A stretch of 64,000 bases of DNA from Dryococelus australis (lineage: Eukaryota > Arthropoda > Insecta > Phasmatodea > Phasmatidae), in the NCBI GenBank assembly GCA_029891345.1, contig CM057009.1:300615466-300679465 (forward strand). The letters are read 5' to 3'. The translations under genes and the position numbers were made by a program. Each line of letters starts with the position of its first letter. The stretch's first letter is position 1. Below, one piece after another: positions 45,138-56,807 of the stretch. The notes under the pieces were generated by a model. The model searched no databases. It was not told the DNA's origin and saw nothing but the letters and a program-made list of their open reading frames with translations.

Positions 45138-46536
45138 TGATGCGTCAGTGGTGATGGTGCTACTTGGGGTGTCTACCTTAGATGGTAGGGAAAAAACATT
45201 GACTCCTCCTCAGATACTAGCTGGGCCTACCTTGGCGGTTAATACAGGGTTTACTGGACCCGCGTGACCGGATGGGGAGTAAACAATACTGGACCAGATG
45301 TAGGTAGACTTACGTCGGCTTCTGGGGAGTCAAACCCTAGAGTGAGGTGGATGGAAGTTGCTGCCCATCCAGGGAGCTCTATCCTCCTCACTGTAAGGTT
45401 CGCCAATATGCGGGATACCGGCGATCCCTGGTGAATGAAATGAGGTGATGATTAGTTGGTCGGAGAGATGGGGGTGTGTGCTCGGATAGACAAGATCTTG
45501 GTAGGGCGTGTAGGTTGTTGGATAGGGAGAAAATCAGGAAAAGGGGGTATTACTTGGGGTCTGTTATCACGTTGGGCCAGGAGTCGAACCCGTACAACTT
45601 TTCCAGGTGCTAGCTTTATCGAACAGAACTTTGGGAGTACGGTACCTTCCAAGTGTCAAACCCGAATTAATATACCCACCTGAAGTTTGACATTACTAGT
45701 CATCTAGTGTGGTTGCTTAGCTAGGGTGTCACAGGTAGTAGTACTATTCTCCAGGGATAGTGATTTAACCTCGTCCTTGCATTCAGTTGTCGGATACCCT
45801 GGCCAGTGAGCACCAAGAAGGTGATCAAGTGGGGTGGTGATTTCCAGTGAGTGAAAGGGGAGATCGGCAACGGAAAGTGATTGTGACACGCTGGGCAGGG
45901 TTCGTCCTCGTACGTAGAACTTATCGTGGTTCGAGCTAAGGTATGACGTCCTTTGGGTCGCTGTTTGCTTTGTGCACCTCCCCTTCTACTGTACATCTGA
46001 CCACTAGGTTCACACTTTTATACAATACCAAAGTAGAGGGGATACAGGATGACTAACTAAGAATTAGGGAACACAAACAATTAAATTGGACATGATGTTT
46101 TACTATGGGGATTTTCCCTAGAGAGTCCCAGCTATTCCAAGAAAAATTACAAAATTGTATTTGATTAATTCTTCCTGACTAAACACTTTGATAATTACGT
46201 AATTTACGTAAATGTAAAATTATATTTAAGGTGGAGACGAGACTGGAAAAGGGAGGAATAAAATCCTCGGGTTAATGAATCTATAGGAACGCAATTTTAC
46301 AATGTCTATAAAATTCACTCAAAGATATAGCAACGCAAATTACAGCATGCTCACGTAATTTGAAATTACTCAGGAAAGGTACTCAACAACGTACCGGCTC
46401 GTTACCGTGGAGTCAAAGTAAGTTGATTGGGGTAAGAGAATACCGGGTTTAAGGTGAGGATTACCTGACGAAGGCATAGTTGTCTCTTGCGCTCCTGAAG
46501 TAGGCAGATCTTCAGTGGAGGTTGCGGAGAGGAGAG

Positions 46537-46805
46537 AGTCCTTCACAGACTTTGTAGGAGGCTTAAGAGGAGTCTTTGGGCAGACTTGAGGTAGGTTGGG
46601 TTAAGGTAGGATTAGAGAGTCCTTGGTCAGACTAGACAGGAAAGTCTTGGTCAGACTGAGGTAGCGCAGAGTCTTGAGCAGACTGAGGACATGTAAGAGG
46701 AGTTTGGGCAGATTCAAGGTAAGCAGGAAGTCTTGGGCAGACTTAAGGTAGGTAAACAGAGAGTCTTGAGCAGACACAAGGAACAGGAAGTCTTTGCAGA
46801 CTGGA
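46537..46805. repeat. Array of short palindromes in the left LTR
   Basis: Nine degenerate copies of AGTCTTGGGCAGACT, in which AGTCT pairs with AGACT. They are spaced about 25-40 bases apart and separated by GAGGTAGG- or AAGGTAGG-type linkers. Confidence 0.85.
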
Positions 46806-46868
46806 GGTGGCTCGCGTCCTCTTTGGCCGCCAAGCCCGGCACTTCTGCCGGTGCTGCCTGCTGGATGT

Positions 46869-46877
46869 CCTTTTATA
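46869..46877 (-). promoter_or_regulatory. TATA box in the 3' LTR
   Basis: TATAAAAGG on the minus strand, in the same position relative to the palindrome array as in the 5' LTR. Confidence 0.6.
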
Positions 46878-47373
46878 TTACTTTTCTTCACATCAGCCGT
46901 TCTCCAGGGTGCAGGGGGGTAGAGCAGCCTTCCAACACGGGGTGGGTTATCGGGGGTGAAGGAGCGCCGCTCATTTCTTATCGCCCGCATGGAGGCGATG
47001 ACAAATTAAAGCCCCAGTTTCTGAGGTGGCGCTCGGCCGTAACGTCACAAGGCCACGGGGTGCTGCCATCTCTCGAGGTCAGTGGAACTTCTTCCAGGGA
47101 TAAGGGTCGAGTAATAGAATTCTAATAATATTAATTTATATCACGGGGGTGTCTTTTACATGCATAAAAATGGACAGGCAAAGGGAATTGTAACTACGCA
47201 CATAATTCACAATGATGTACTCGGCTATCCAGACTCGTGGGCTTTTCTAGCACGATACATTTAATTTGGTTTGCCATTTATATATTTCACCCCTGAGTGC
47301 ACATGGCTTGTAGATGGGGCGAAGTCGTCCATAGAGTGCGCATCCTCACAGTGCAGCATGTTGGCATGCATCA

Positions 47374-47390
47374 ATCGGCCACCCCTCTGA
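47374..47390 (-). other. Polypurine tract of the 10.2 kb element
   Basis: On the minus strand AGAGGGGTGG (47379-47388) lies five bases upstream of the 3' LTR start at 47373. It is short but in the correct place. Confidence 0.5.
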
Positions 47391-50300
47391 GCGACGTAAA
47401 CCCCCATCTCCGGTTTCTACTACATTGCTTCAGGGCTGGAAGGTGGTTGCCTTAATCGTCTATTCCTCGATTGGTCTTCTGGGGAACACCTGTTCTGTGC
47501 ACGCGCTGCCGTGTGTGGGTTACGGGCTCCCATATCTGGGTTAGGCGCCATCTGGATACTATCTCTGAGGTGGGTGGACAGTCTTCCGTTTCCTTCCTAT
47601 CTTCAATCTCCCCCCCTCTTCTTGGTAGCAGTCAGGTGCCATGGCGTGGATCATCTGCTTCGTGGTGCAGTGTAGTCTTCCCATCATGTTTCCTTTGTTC
47701 TCTTGCTTACCAAAGGAGGAAGAGTTTGGTGAGGAGGTTGGGGAATGAGCTGTTTAAATAGAACCTAAGCCTTTCTAGTTTGAGAGCCAAAACACACAAA
47801 CGTGATGTAAAAATTAATTTGCACAATACGTGTACAATTGGACAAAGAAATTTTTATCTTTACGTTAATTAATTTTTCTGTTCTCGAAAAATAAACGTGG
47901 TGCTGAACTATTGCAAGTTTTCATGCAGGGTTGGTATACTGCGGCCCCTGCGGGACAAAGTTAACTATGCTGATATTCTAATCAGCGTGGTCGCACAGTA
48001 TCCGGAATGCAAGCGGTGACAAATATAATTTTTAACATCCTACTCTACGGGAACTCTCCTACAAGCTAGTTGGCATGGGATAAACGATCATTCAAGAGAG
48101 AACAAGACATGTTGTGCATTCAATTATCAACTTTTTCTCTTGACGTCTTGATGTGTTTTGGTTTGGCACTATTTGTGTGTTACATTAAGCTTACCATTTG
48201 CTTTAGCATTTTGACAAGACATGGTCACTGGTTACAATTTCTTACAAGCTAGGTTATGTACAAGCAAAGGCATTAATACAGTAATCAAGTAAGGTTACAT
48301 AAATTGCAATTATAATAATCATGGGTTATAACACTCTTATGTACTAATATGCAAGATCTTTCCCTTATATGATGGGATTGGTATAAGTGATTACTATATA
48401 CAGGTTCTGCTTGAGTTTACGACTCTTAAGCAAGGTTTTACAAGGTTGGCGCGCACGTAAAGTTTTCAAGTCTGTGCTGGGGCAAAGGATTCATGAACTA
48501 GGTAGGCGTGGGCCTCCGTATATATTACATGAATTGAGCTCAGACATGTGAGCAGGGTGAGATTGTGGAATGCTGTTGGCATTACGCCTCAATTACTATC
48601 ACAACTCAATGAGGGTGTTTCACACAAGTGTGAAAACAATTTGTACGTGAGCACTGGGTTTGAGAAGGCTTTCTCAGAAATACATTTCACTCTTACTTGG
48701 CTAACATAGGTTTAATTAAACATGTTTCATACGTGAGAATATTTGAACAACATGTTGATGGATACCATTCTAACCTAGAATCTATACAAGACAATTTATT
48801 TTATAGCAGGATGACTGAGGTTACAGGCAGGATGCATGCTCGTATGTTTCTAATTATAGGCCGTTCACGGTAAAGTGAGCACTTTTTGAAGCTGTTTCAT
48901 CAGTTATAATAACTAATAAACACATTTCGTTGTGGCCTCTGACGTTTGGTTTTGGGTATGGTGAAGTGTATACACAGTTTTTATTACTCACATGGCAGGG
49001 TTTACATTAACAAGTGGCAGAAGGATATAAATTAATTGAAAGAAAAAAGTAACTTAGGGCTTCAAAAGTGTGTGTGTGTGTGTGTGTGTGTGTGTCTACA
49101 CGCACGCACACACACACACACACACACAAGCACGCACCCACACACAAGGGTGTGAGTTGACTCTTTGTACAAGTTCGGATTTGTGCGCAATGAACTGAAT
49201 AAGTTTACATAACTTTTATCCAAGGGACAGCCTGACTGGCTGTGGGGAGGGTTTCTTTTCTCGTTGTTTACGGCGGGTGTGATTTCTAGCTCGCACCGAG
49301 TGAGAGGTTATGCCAGCCATACTGATGGCAGTACATTCACATAATTCGGGGTTGTGCACAATCCTTAATTTACACTTTCCTAACCTAAAGTAAGGGACAC
49401 ATTATAAAATATCACGTCAACTCACTTTAAGGTTAAAAGATTATACAGGTTTTTCCATCTAAGGGAAATAATATGGGATACTCACTATGTGATAGATTAA
49501 AATTCCTAGCCTCAGGTAACTTTATCAGGTGTCACACTGTTACATGAAGGGTCTTCACAAGGGTGAAAAGAATTTTATGTTCACTATCGTAACAGGTATT
49601 ACACAGGTTTATGAGGTTCTAACTTCTGTACCAATATATACTTAAAACTCAGTTTTCTCAGTTACAGGTTACGAACATATTTCGTTCACAAACCATTTAC
49701 ATCAGGAATTTAATGATTTTAGATAGACTTCGAATTTCCTGGGTGGCGGGTTACGGCATACTCACAGAGAGTTTTTGCCTCATGTTCTTATGCAGATTTT
49801 CAGGGTTTCTTAATTCAATGTCACCCAGTCGCATTATGAGGAATGGAGAGGGTTTCAACAAGGTTGTGTTTACAGGCCCGCTGATTGGCTTCAACTTCGC
49901 GCTCACACTTCCTAACAGTCCTCGCGGAATACTGTGACTCTACTTTAAACGTGTCATTCTAATATTCAATAACAACAAACATTTATCATAATTTTTATTT
50001 TAATGCTGACTTTACGTGAGCACTAAGGGGATTTTCTGGAAAATGCAAACATTAATTTTCCAACTTACTAACGGCATCTGAAGCTTCTTTGAATTTCCTC
50101 CTGCAAACAAAACTTATTGGCTAGCAAGCTAAGGATCAAGTGCCAAATTTTATAAAAATTTCACTTTTACTTTACTGTGTCCCTTAATAAGGATGTTCAC
50201 TACATTACCAGAGACTTTGTTATTATGTGGGGCCTCGTTTCATTACAATGCGTTTCATGAATGCTCTACCTTGAACGCAAAATTAAGGTTTCAAAGGTTA

Positions 50301-51659
50301 CAAAAATTGTACAAAACCAAATTGAACTTCTTGATGCAGGAGCAGGCACATCTGATGCACTTCCTAATTCTAACAAGCTAGGATTTTGTAGATGAATAAA
50401 TGATCACCTAGCCGTCCTTACTAAGAGCTATCACTGGCTCATACCGTCTTTAGGATACGGGCTTCTCTAACGCAATCACTTTCCTGGTTAAATATAGCTA
50501 ATTGGGGTTACATTGGTTAAGGGGCGTTAGTCTGTGCTGGCTTCTGCCAGGTACTCACTCAGAGCTGGAGGCTGATGGTGGCAGCAGGCGTAGACGTTTG
50601 TTGGCCCATCGCTCCAGGGGGCGCCCTCTCTTTCGAGACGCTGTAGCACAGGTAACAGGCCAGCAGAAAGAGGTCAAGGCCTACCATTGTGCCTCCTTAT
50701 ATCAGCCAAGCACGTGCGCCTGGCATGCAGTGGGGCTTCTCTGGCAGCGGCAGACATCTTGGGACCAGCGTCCCAGGCATTGCAAACAAATGCTTTTGTG
50801 GCAGGGCTGCTGGCCTCATCCTGTCTACCCACAATGGTAGTACTGCAGTTGACATCACCTGTTGTCTGCTCTCCCAAGGTGGTGGTTCAGCGTTGTTTCG
50901 CGGCAGCGGCGCGGGTGACTGACGCATGGTACTGGTTCATACTAGCAGCTCCCGTCAGGGAAGGGGCTTCGCATTCACTCGCGGGTACTGATTTAGCGGA
51001 AACTGTGGTTCGACCTTCGCTCGACGTGGTTGTCACAGTAGCTCTCTCATCCTCTCCAAACCTTTCTGCCGAGCAGGTGGGGACGGTCACCAAGTTGACA
51101 GTGGACTCCACAGGTGCCAGCGCTGGTGGATTTAGGTTTTCTTCCTCATCATGTTCGTTTTCTCCATGCTCGGGTAGGAAGGGTAGGACTATGTGCCGTA
51201 CGTTTTGGGTTCCCTATCGTGAGTAAACTCCGCCATCTCAGAGGGGAGGTATAGGCGGTACTGAGCCTGGAGGGAGGGGATACACCGCTGCGTCCAGTTC
51301 GGCTCCAGGGAGGGCAGTCCTTCAGTTGTAGTTAAAGATGTGATGAAGCTCGTGCAACACTTGCTATCGAGTGCTCATTGGTTTGTTGTTGACTCTCTAC
51401 AGCCAGTGGGACAAGCACGGGAACAGCAGGGGTTCGCAACATACCCTTAGCGCTCATGGAGGGGGTGGAAAGGGGAATTCCCTTCGCTGAAACTCTATTC
51501 GTATCAGGGCTATCGTGGACAAGGCAATCTGCGGGATCACCGCATGAGGTCTCAGATGGGATGTGATGTGGCATCTGGCGAGGTTCAATTTGGAGGTTGT
51601 TGTCAGTAGGGGGTGAAAAACTAATAGGTTCAGGGTAACGTTCCCTGGAGAAACATGCC
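47391..51659 (-). other. Non-coding internal region of the 10.2 kb element
   Basis: Searched on both strands for protease, RT (YxDD, LDLxxxY) and integrase motifs; none was found. The longest frame, forward 50687-51226, is Ala/Ser/Val-rich with no domain and is antisense to the element, so I treat it as chance in GC-richer DNA. Reverse frames at 50674-51111 could be remnants of the gag 3' part but lack motifs. Confidence 0.55.
49068..49146. repeat. Self-complementary (GT)n-(CA)n microsatellite
   Basis: A GT run (49068-49096) is followed after a short TCTA spacer by CGCACG and a CA run to 49146. The two halves can pair into one long hairpin. Confidence 0.95.
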
Positions 51660-53016
51660 CTAGGAGGGGGATAATAAGATGGGGGAAGGGGCCGTCAATT
51701 CTCCCTTCGTCCGGTGAGGGTGATCTACTGTGGGGTGGAGGAGGGAGGATGCTTCGCCCGCCTCGTGGGAATCCAGGGTTCGACCTCCACCGGAGGTTCC
51801 AGGTCTAATGTATTCCCTTTGTCTCTCATTTGCTACTGTAGACAGCCTTGGGTTAGGAATCTCCCATTCCATAGGCCGTACTCGTATCCGATGCAGGTTC
51901 ACAGGTTGTGAGTCAGCAGGGCGTGTTTCATTATTACAGAGCCCATGAAAGGAGCAGCGTGTCTCTCCAATACGCAACTCTGTGTGTGTGGAGGGCAAGG
52001 GGTAGGGTCGTGGACCGGCGGGGGTTGTTGCTTGGGACAATCCTTATTCAAATGCCTTCCAGGCAGTACCAGCAGCATGGAAAGGGGGTGGGCCATTAAT
52101 CCTGGCACGCGGCAGCTGCTCTCGTGCTTCGGAGGGGTGCTCACTCACGCTGAGTTCCCTTGCCTTCTCGACTGACCCTTCGACCATCTGTGGTCATGCT
52201 GTGATAATGAGGTTATGCAATAAGGGGAGGAGGGTGTGGGTGATTGCTCTTACTCGCAAAGTCTCGTTTTGCTCTGGGTATACTCATTTGTGGAGTCGCT
52301 CTTTCCTCCTAATGAATAACTCCGCTTCCTCATCGGATTTCTGTACCCGTGAGTGTAAGTCGGTGATTATTTCGCTCAGGAGTTCATCTCTGGAGAAGTG
52401 TGCATTTAGCTTGGCATTGAATCGGGACCAGCTCTCTATGAATTCGTGGCATGATTCACCCATTGTTTCTGCGGGACTAGGTGTTCCTTAAACTCCTTCT
52501 CGCACTCGGTGAGCAATTTAGTGGAGTCGGCATAGGTTTTCCCATAAAACTCGAGTAAACTAATTTTGCTTGGAAGTTCCGGAATACTGGGACTATGCCT
52601 AGGTGCGGGATTGTGCGGCCTGTATGTATGTTCCCGGCGACATACTTCGCATCGGTATACCAGACCTAGAGTACGAATGCGTTCATCTAGCGAACCGTTG
52701 CAAAGATGATGAAATTCTCTGTGACAGAGTATACAGCGGACAAAGAATTGACAGCGACCTTTGCACTCAGGGCACTGACAGTGTCTACAACTCGTCTTGT
52801 CGACACTCTGAAAAACTGTATTCCAAACCATCTATAAATTGGCAGGGTTTCATCCCATCCAGTACATCAGTAATGGTATGTCCTGTGGCAGTTACTGCAC
52901 TGGATGGTGTCAAGCCCAATTCCAGGGCAGTCTGGCACCGGACAGGGGTAATTGCTCGCCCTGGCGGCAATGTCGTCAGCTAATTGGCAGTAGTGACTCG
53001 CTTCTGAGTCCGACAT
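51660..53016 (-). pseudogene. gag: PHD-finger Gag polyprotein, broken
   Basis: Likely start MSDSEASHYCQLADD at 53016. A first finger reads PCPVPDC, then IQCSNCHRTYH; the frame then meets a TGA and resumes with Cys. It is followed, in the frame of 52436-52831, by a second finger (52640-52789): CPEC-x9-CILC-x4-H-x2-C-x16-CEVC, a textbook C4HC3 PHD pattern. The same uninterrupted frame continues into the capsid start KISLLEFYGKTYADSTKLL and ECEKEFKEHLVPQ. A frameshift near 52480 leads to WSRFNAKLNAHFSRDELL, LHSRVQKSDEEAELFI and RKERLHKRVYP (to about 52200). A degenerate nucleocapsid knuckle (GRHLNKDCPKQ) and a Pro-rich tail lie in other frames to about 51660. Gag of this type packages the RNA; the PHD part may contact chromatin (inference). 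Confidence 0.78.
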
Positions 53017-53149
53017 GGTAGTTGACGGGCGCCACGGGGTGTTTAGAGGCAACACCCCGAAGACACGGAAATGGTCCTCATGAAGGAGGGCACAGGGGGG
53101 GGGGGGTCTGGTGTGGTCCTTGCCCTCAAGTCTTAGCTACCTAGGATGA

Positions 53150-53172
53150 TTCGAGCCCCACGTTGGGCGACA
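53150..53172 (-). other. tRNA-Lys primer-binding site
   Basis: The + strand carries TTCGAGCCCCACGTTGGGCG followed by ACA. This is the T-arm and acceptor 3' end of insect tRNA-Lys with ACA instead of CCA. Read on the minus strand it is a primer-binding site starting 5 bases (53173-53177) inside the 5' LTR. The exact match of 20 bases makes chance unlikely. It is not a tRNA gene, as no 5' half is present. Confidence 0.85.
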
Positions 53173-53538
53173 AATATTGACGTGTGGGTGGTGGTGGTGC
53201 TACTGGGTTTATTGGACCGGGTGTGAGCAGTCTTATGTTGGGCTTGAGGGGAGACAAATCCCAGAGTGAGGCGGATGGATGTGGCTGCCCATCTAGGGAG
53301 CTCTATCCTCCTCACTGTAAGGGTCGCCAATATGCGGGATGCCAGCGATCCCTGGTGAATGGAATAAGGTGATGATTAGTTGGTCTGCAAGATGGAGGTG
53401 TGTGCTCGGGTAGACAAGATCTTGGTACGGCGTGTGGGTTGTCGGGTAGGAACAAAATCGGGAGAAGGGGGTACTACTAGGGGTCTGTTATCTGGTTGGG
53501 CCGGGAGTCGAACCTGTACAACTTTTCCAGACACTAGT

Positions 53539-53544
53539 TTTATT
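53539..53544 (-). terminator. Poly(A) signal in the 5' LTR
   Basis: AATAAA on the minus strand (TTTATT on +). A second hexamer is at 53208-53213. Both are altered in the left LTR (TTTATC, TTTACT), which argues that the left LTR could no longer serve as a normal 3' end. Confidence 0.45.
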
Positions 53545-54447
53545 GAACAGACCTTCGGGAGTACAGTACCTTCCGGGTGTGAAACCCGAATTAATCTACC
53601 CGACTGAAGTTTGACATTACAAGTAGTCTAGTGTGGTTGCCTAGCTAGGGTGTCACAGGGAGTAGTACTATTTTCCAGGGATAGTGATTTAGCCTCGTCC
53701 TCGCATTCAGTTGTCGGATACCCTGGCCAGTGAGCACCAAGAAGGTGATCAAGTGGGGTGGTGATTTCCAGAGGAGTGAAGAGGGAGATCGGCCACAGAA
53801 CGTGTTCGTGACACGCTGGGCGGGGTTCGTCCTCGTACGTAGAACTTACCGTAGTTCGAGCCAAGGTACGGCGTTCTTTGGGTCGCTGTCTGCTTCTACT
53901 GTACATCTGACCCCTAGGTTCACACACTTTTATACAATACCAAAGTAGAGGAGATACGGAATGATTAACTAAGAATAACGGAACACAAACAATTAAATCG
54001 GACGTAATGTTTTACTATGGGGATTTGCCCTGGAGAGTCCCGGCTATTCCAAGAAAAATAAAAAAATAGTAATTGATTAATTCTGCTTGACTAAACACTT
54101 TGATAATTACATAAATTGCGTGACTGTAAATAATTTCAGATGAAATCGAGCCAGGAAAAAAGAGAAATAAAATCCTGGGGTTAATGAATCTATAGGAACG
54201 CAATTTTACAGCTTCTGTAAAATTCTCTCAAAGATATAGCAATGCAAATTACAGCATGCTCACGTAATCTGAAGTTACTCAGGAAAGGTACTCAACAACG
54301 TACCGGCTCGTTACCGTGGAATCAAAGTAAGTTGATTGGGGTAAGAGGCTACCGGGTTTAAGGTGAGGATTCCCTGACGAAGGCGTAGTTGTCTCTTGCG
54401 CTGCCAAAGTAGGCTGATCTTCAGTGGAGGTCATGGAGAGGAGAGAG

Positions 54448-54730
54448 AGTCCTTCGCAGACTTTGTAGGAGGCTTAAGAGTCTTTGGCAGACTCGAGGTT
54501 GGTTGGGTTAAGGTAGGATTAGAGAGTCCTTGGTCAGACTAGACAGGAAAGTCTTGGTCAGTTTGAGGTAACGCAGAGTCTTGACAGACTAAGGTAGTGG
54601 AAAGAGTCTTGGGCAGACTGAGGATAGGTAAGAGGAGTCTTGGGCAGATTCAAGGTAAGCAGGAAGTCTGGGGCAGATTTAAGGTAGGTAAGCAGAGAGT
54701 CTTGAGCAGAAAGTCTTTGCAGACTTAAGG
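54448..54730. repeat. Array of short palindromes in the right LTR
   Basis: About ten units of the same motif as at 46537-46805. The unit number and some linkers differ from the other LTR (an extra unit near 54570-54620), as expected for a tandem array that changes by slippage. Confidence 0.85.
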
Positions 54731-54791
54731 TGGCTCACGTCCTCTTCAGCGGCCGAGCCCGGCACTTCTGCTGGTGCTGGCTGCTGGACTT

Positions 54792-54800
54792 CCTTTTATA
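54792..54800 (-). promoter_or_regulatory. TATA box in the 5' LTR
   Basis: TATAAAAGG on the minus strand, conserved in the other LTR (46869-46877). Transcription would start about 30 bases to the left, so the palindrome array at 54448-54730 would lie in the transcribed leader. Confidence 0.65.
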
Positions 54801-55293
54801 CTAATTTTCCTTATATCAGCAGTTCTCCGGGGTGCGGGGGGTAGCGTAGCCTTCCAACATGGGGGGTGGGTTATCGGCGGTGCTGGAGAGCTGCTCATTT
54901 CTTATCACCCGCATGGAGGCGACGACAAATTAAAACCCCTATTCCTTAGGCAGCCCGGCCATGACTTCACAAGGCGACGGAGATGCTGCCATTTCTCGAG
55001 GTCAGATGAAATTCTTCCAGGGCTAAGCAGAGTAGTACAATTCTAATAATATTTATTTATATCGCGGGGTGCCTTTTGCATGCATAAATCTGGACGGGCA
55101 AAAGGGATTGTAATTACGCACGTAATTCACAATGATGTAATCGGCTACCCAGGCTTGTGGGCTTTTCTAGCTTGATACATTTAATTTGGTTTGTTGCTTA
55201 TACATTTCACCCCTGAGCGCACGTGGCTCATAGATGGGGCGAAGTCATCCGTAGAGTGCGCATCCTCTCAGCACAGCATGTTGGCATGCGTCA

Positions 55294-55297
55294 GTAG
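55294..55297. repeat. Target-site duplication, right copy (GTAG)
   Basis: GTAG directly follows the closing TCA of the right LTR (55291-55293) and matches 45134-45137. Confidence 0.8.
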
Positions 55298-56807
55298 GTA
55301 GACATTTTGGCGCTAGAACAACCAATTATAAGTACTGTCCTTTAAATTGTGTTCCTTACTTGTTCACGTACTGCAAGCAATTAAGTTCTGACTCCTACTC
55401 TTGTTCAATGGGAACTGTATGCTAGTCTAAATGAATCTCTTGGCAAAGGTTACAGTATTTATGGTTAAATATTTTTAGGTACTGCAAGGACGCTTGACGA
55501 TTCTACTTTGAGTTTATTTTTGTTGATTCCTTGGCCATAACTATCTTCCGCCTTTTGATATGCTTGGCATGTGCTTTAGTAACATTAAGTAAATAAATTT
55601 AAACAGAGACATTTTCAAAATTGTAAACAAGTTTGGTCGTTATTGTAACCATTATTTGATGTGTATTAAATTTTCACAGTACATCCCATTTGTCCCTGCT
55701 GAATAGGGTAGTGAAGTCCCGTAGAGACATGGCCACAGGTGTTCAGGTTAGTTTCCGGCTGCTCGGAATAAATAACAGGTGCCACTCACTGTTTGCCCCC
55801 ACTGAGAGGATCCAACCCTTGGCGGCAAGTGGGTAAGGTGCATGTAATATCATGCACGGCAGAGAGTACCTATCTACTACACATCCGCAGTAAGCTACGG
55901 ACGACGCCTCTGTCCCTCGCACACTGGAAGAACGAGGCCTGGGTAGAGAGTTCAATAACTGTACACAACACACAGTAGCAGTTACGTTTGTTTATTTATG
56001 AAAATACGCGTACAGCTTACACATGAGACAATTATTTTGCAGCGGAGATGTTTTGTTTGAGGGTAGTGTTGTGTGCAGGCTGTGAAGATACCGAAAAATA
56101 GGTGTAGGTGACTCATCCGGTATAGATGCTGAAAGTCTCAAGCTTTCCTCAAACTCAAAAACTTTTCTCCATAGTTTTAGTGGGCTTTCAACTGATTGAA
56201 CACCAACTCAATACTCATAAACAGAGTCATGCCAAACACTAGGCAGAAATGATATCAATCAATTTGTCATCCTCAGCATGTGTATAGCCAATATTGACTT
56301 AATGATTCTCAGCTACATGTGCAATAACATGCTGAAGTATCACAAAGAAAGTATTCTACATTTCTGTGTGTTAATGTAAAGTATGTACTTTATAGATGCA
56401 CATGGTAACAATTTTCTTATTGTCTTAACATTAAATATTTTCCATTTACAACCACGGAGCTCTGAATTATGCAGAAACATAAGACACTTAAAAAAAAAAA
56501 ATTACATTAAAGAAACTATATATAGGTCAAGTTCAATTCAGAAATTAATGAAAAGTATGAACTTTATTAAAAATTAAACAGATATTTTTTCACATTAAAC
56601 ATACTATATTGTCATTGATAGTTCACAGTGTTTATGTTTTTACAATGTTGAGATTCTAATTTATAAATATATTATCTGATCAATTCAATTAATATTTGTA
56701 TGCAATAATAAAAACTAAATTACTGAAAACTACAGTCAAAGCCAAACCAAGCTCAGGAACAACAATATAACAATTTTCTCTACTTATTATCAAGGTACAT
56801 AACAGGA
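55298..56807. other. DNA between the LTR element and the myotrophin 3' UTR
   Basis: No gene recognised. The frames at 55743-55978 and 56383-56577 have no family signature. It becomes very AT-rich from 56350. Confidence 0.4.

Larger units (their letters stand above)
45138..47373 (-). repeat. 3' LTR of the 10.2 kb element
   Basis: 2,236 bp, beginning TGA and ending TCA on the + strand, as on the minus strand. Colinear with 53178-55293, but with extra sequence of roughly 90 bp near its left end (about 45165-45245). It contains a TATA box (46869-46877, minus strand), the palindrome array (46537-46805) and a CCGGCA-CTTC-TGCCGG hairpin near 46830-46846. The forward and reverse frames inside (45452-47125) are not genes. 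Confidence 0.85.
45138..55293 (-). mobile_element. End-complete LTR retrotransposon with gag only, minus strand
   Basis: A 10,156-bp element bounded by two long direct repeats (LTRs 45138-47373 and 53178-55293) and flanked on both sides by GTAG (45134-45137 and 55294-55297). A tRNA-Lys-type primer-binding site follows the 5' LTR (right) after 5 bases, and a polypurine tract precedes the 3' LTR (left). Both place the element on the minus strand. The only coding region recognised is a PHD-Gag remnant at 51660-53016. The remaining 4.3 kb of internal sequence contains no protease, reverse transcriptase or integrase, so it must have depended on another element. By eye the LTRs differ at roughly 10-15% of positions over the stretches I compared, so the insertion is old. 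Confidence 0.85.
53178..55293 (-). repeat. 5' LTR of the 10.2 kb element
   Basis: 2,116 bp, TGACGTGTGG at the left and GCATGCGTCA at the right. It keeps better regulatory signals than its partner: the TATA box at 54792-54800 and AATAAA hexamers on the minus strand (53539-53544, 53208-53213), whose counterparts in the left LTR are mutated. Confidence 0.86.

Noticed and set aside
45565-45600. tRNA-like T-loop (GGAGTCGAACCC) in both LTRs
   Set aside because: No matching D arm, anticodon arm or acceptor stem around it; it is shared LTR sequence.
46537-46805. CRISPR-like array
   Set aside because: Units are short, degenerate and closely spaced, spacers are similar to one another, and the array lies inside a eukaryotic LTR.
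50687-51226. 179-codon forward open frame in the 10.2 kb element
   Set aside because: It is antisense to the element, biased to Ala/Ser/Val without motifs, and lies in GC-richer DNA where long chance frames are common.
53150-53172. tRNA-Lys gene
   Set aside because: Only the last 20 bases of the tRNA are present, directly beside an LTR, with ACA instead of CCA; this is a primer-binding site on the other strand.
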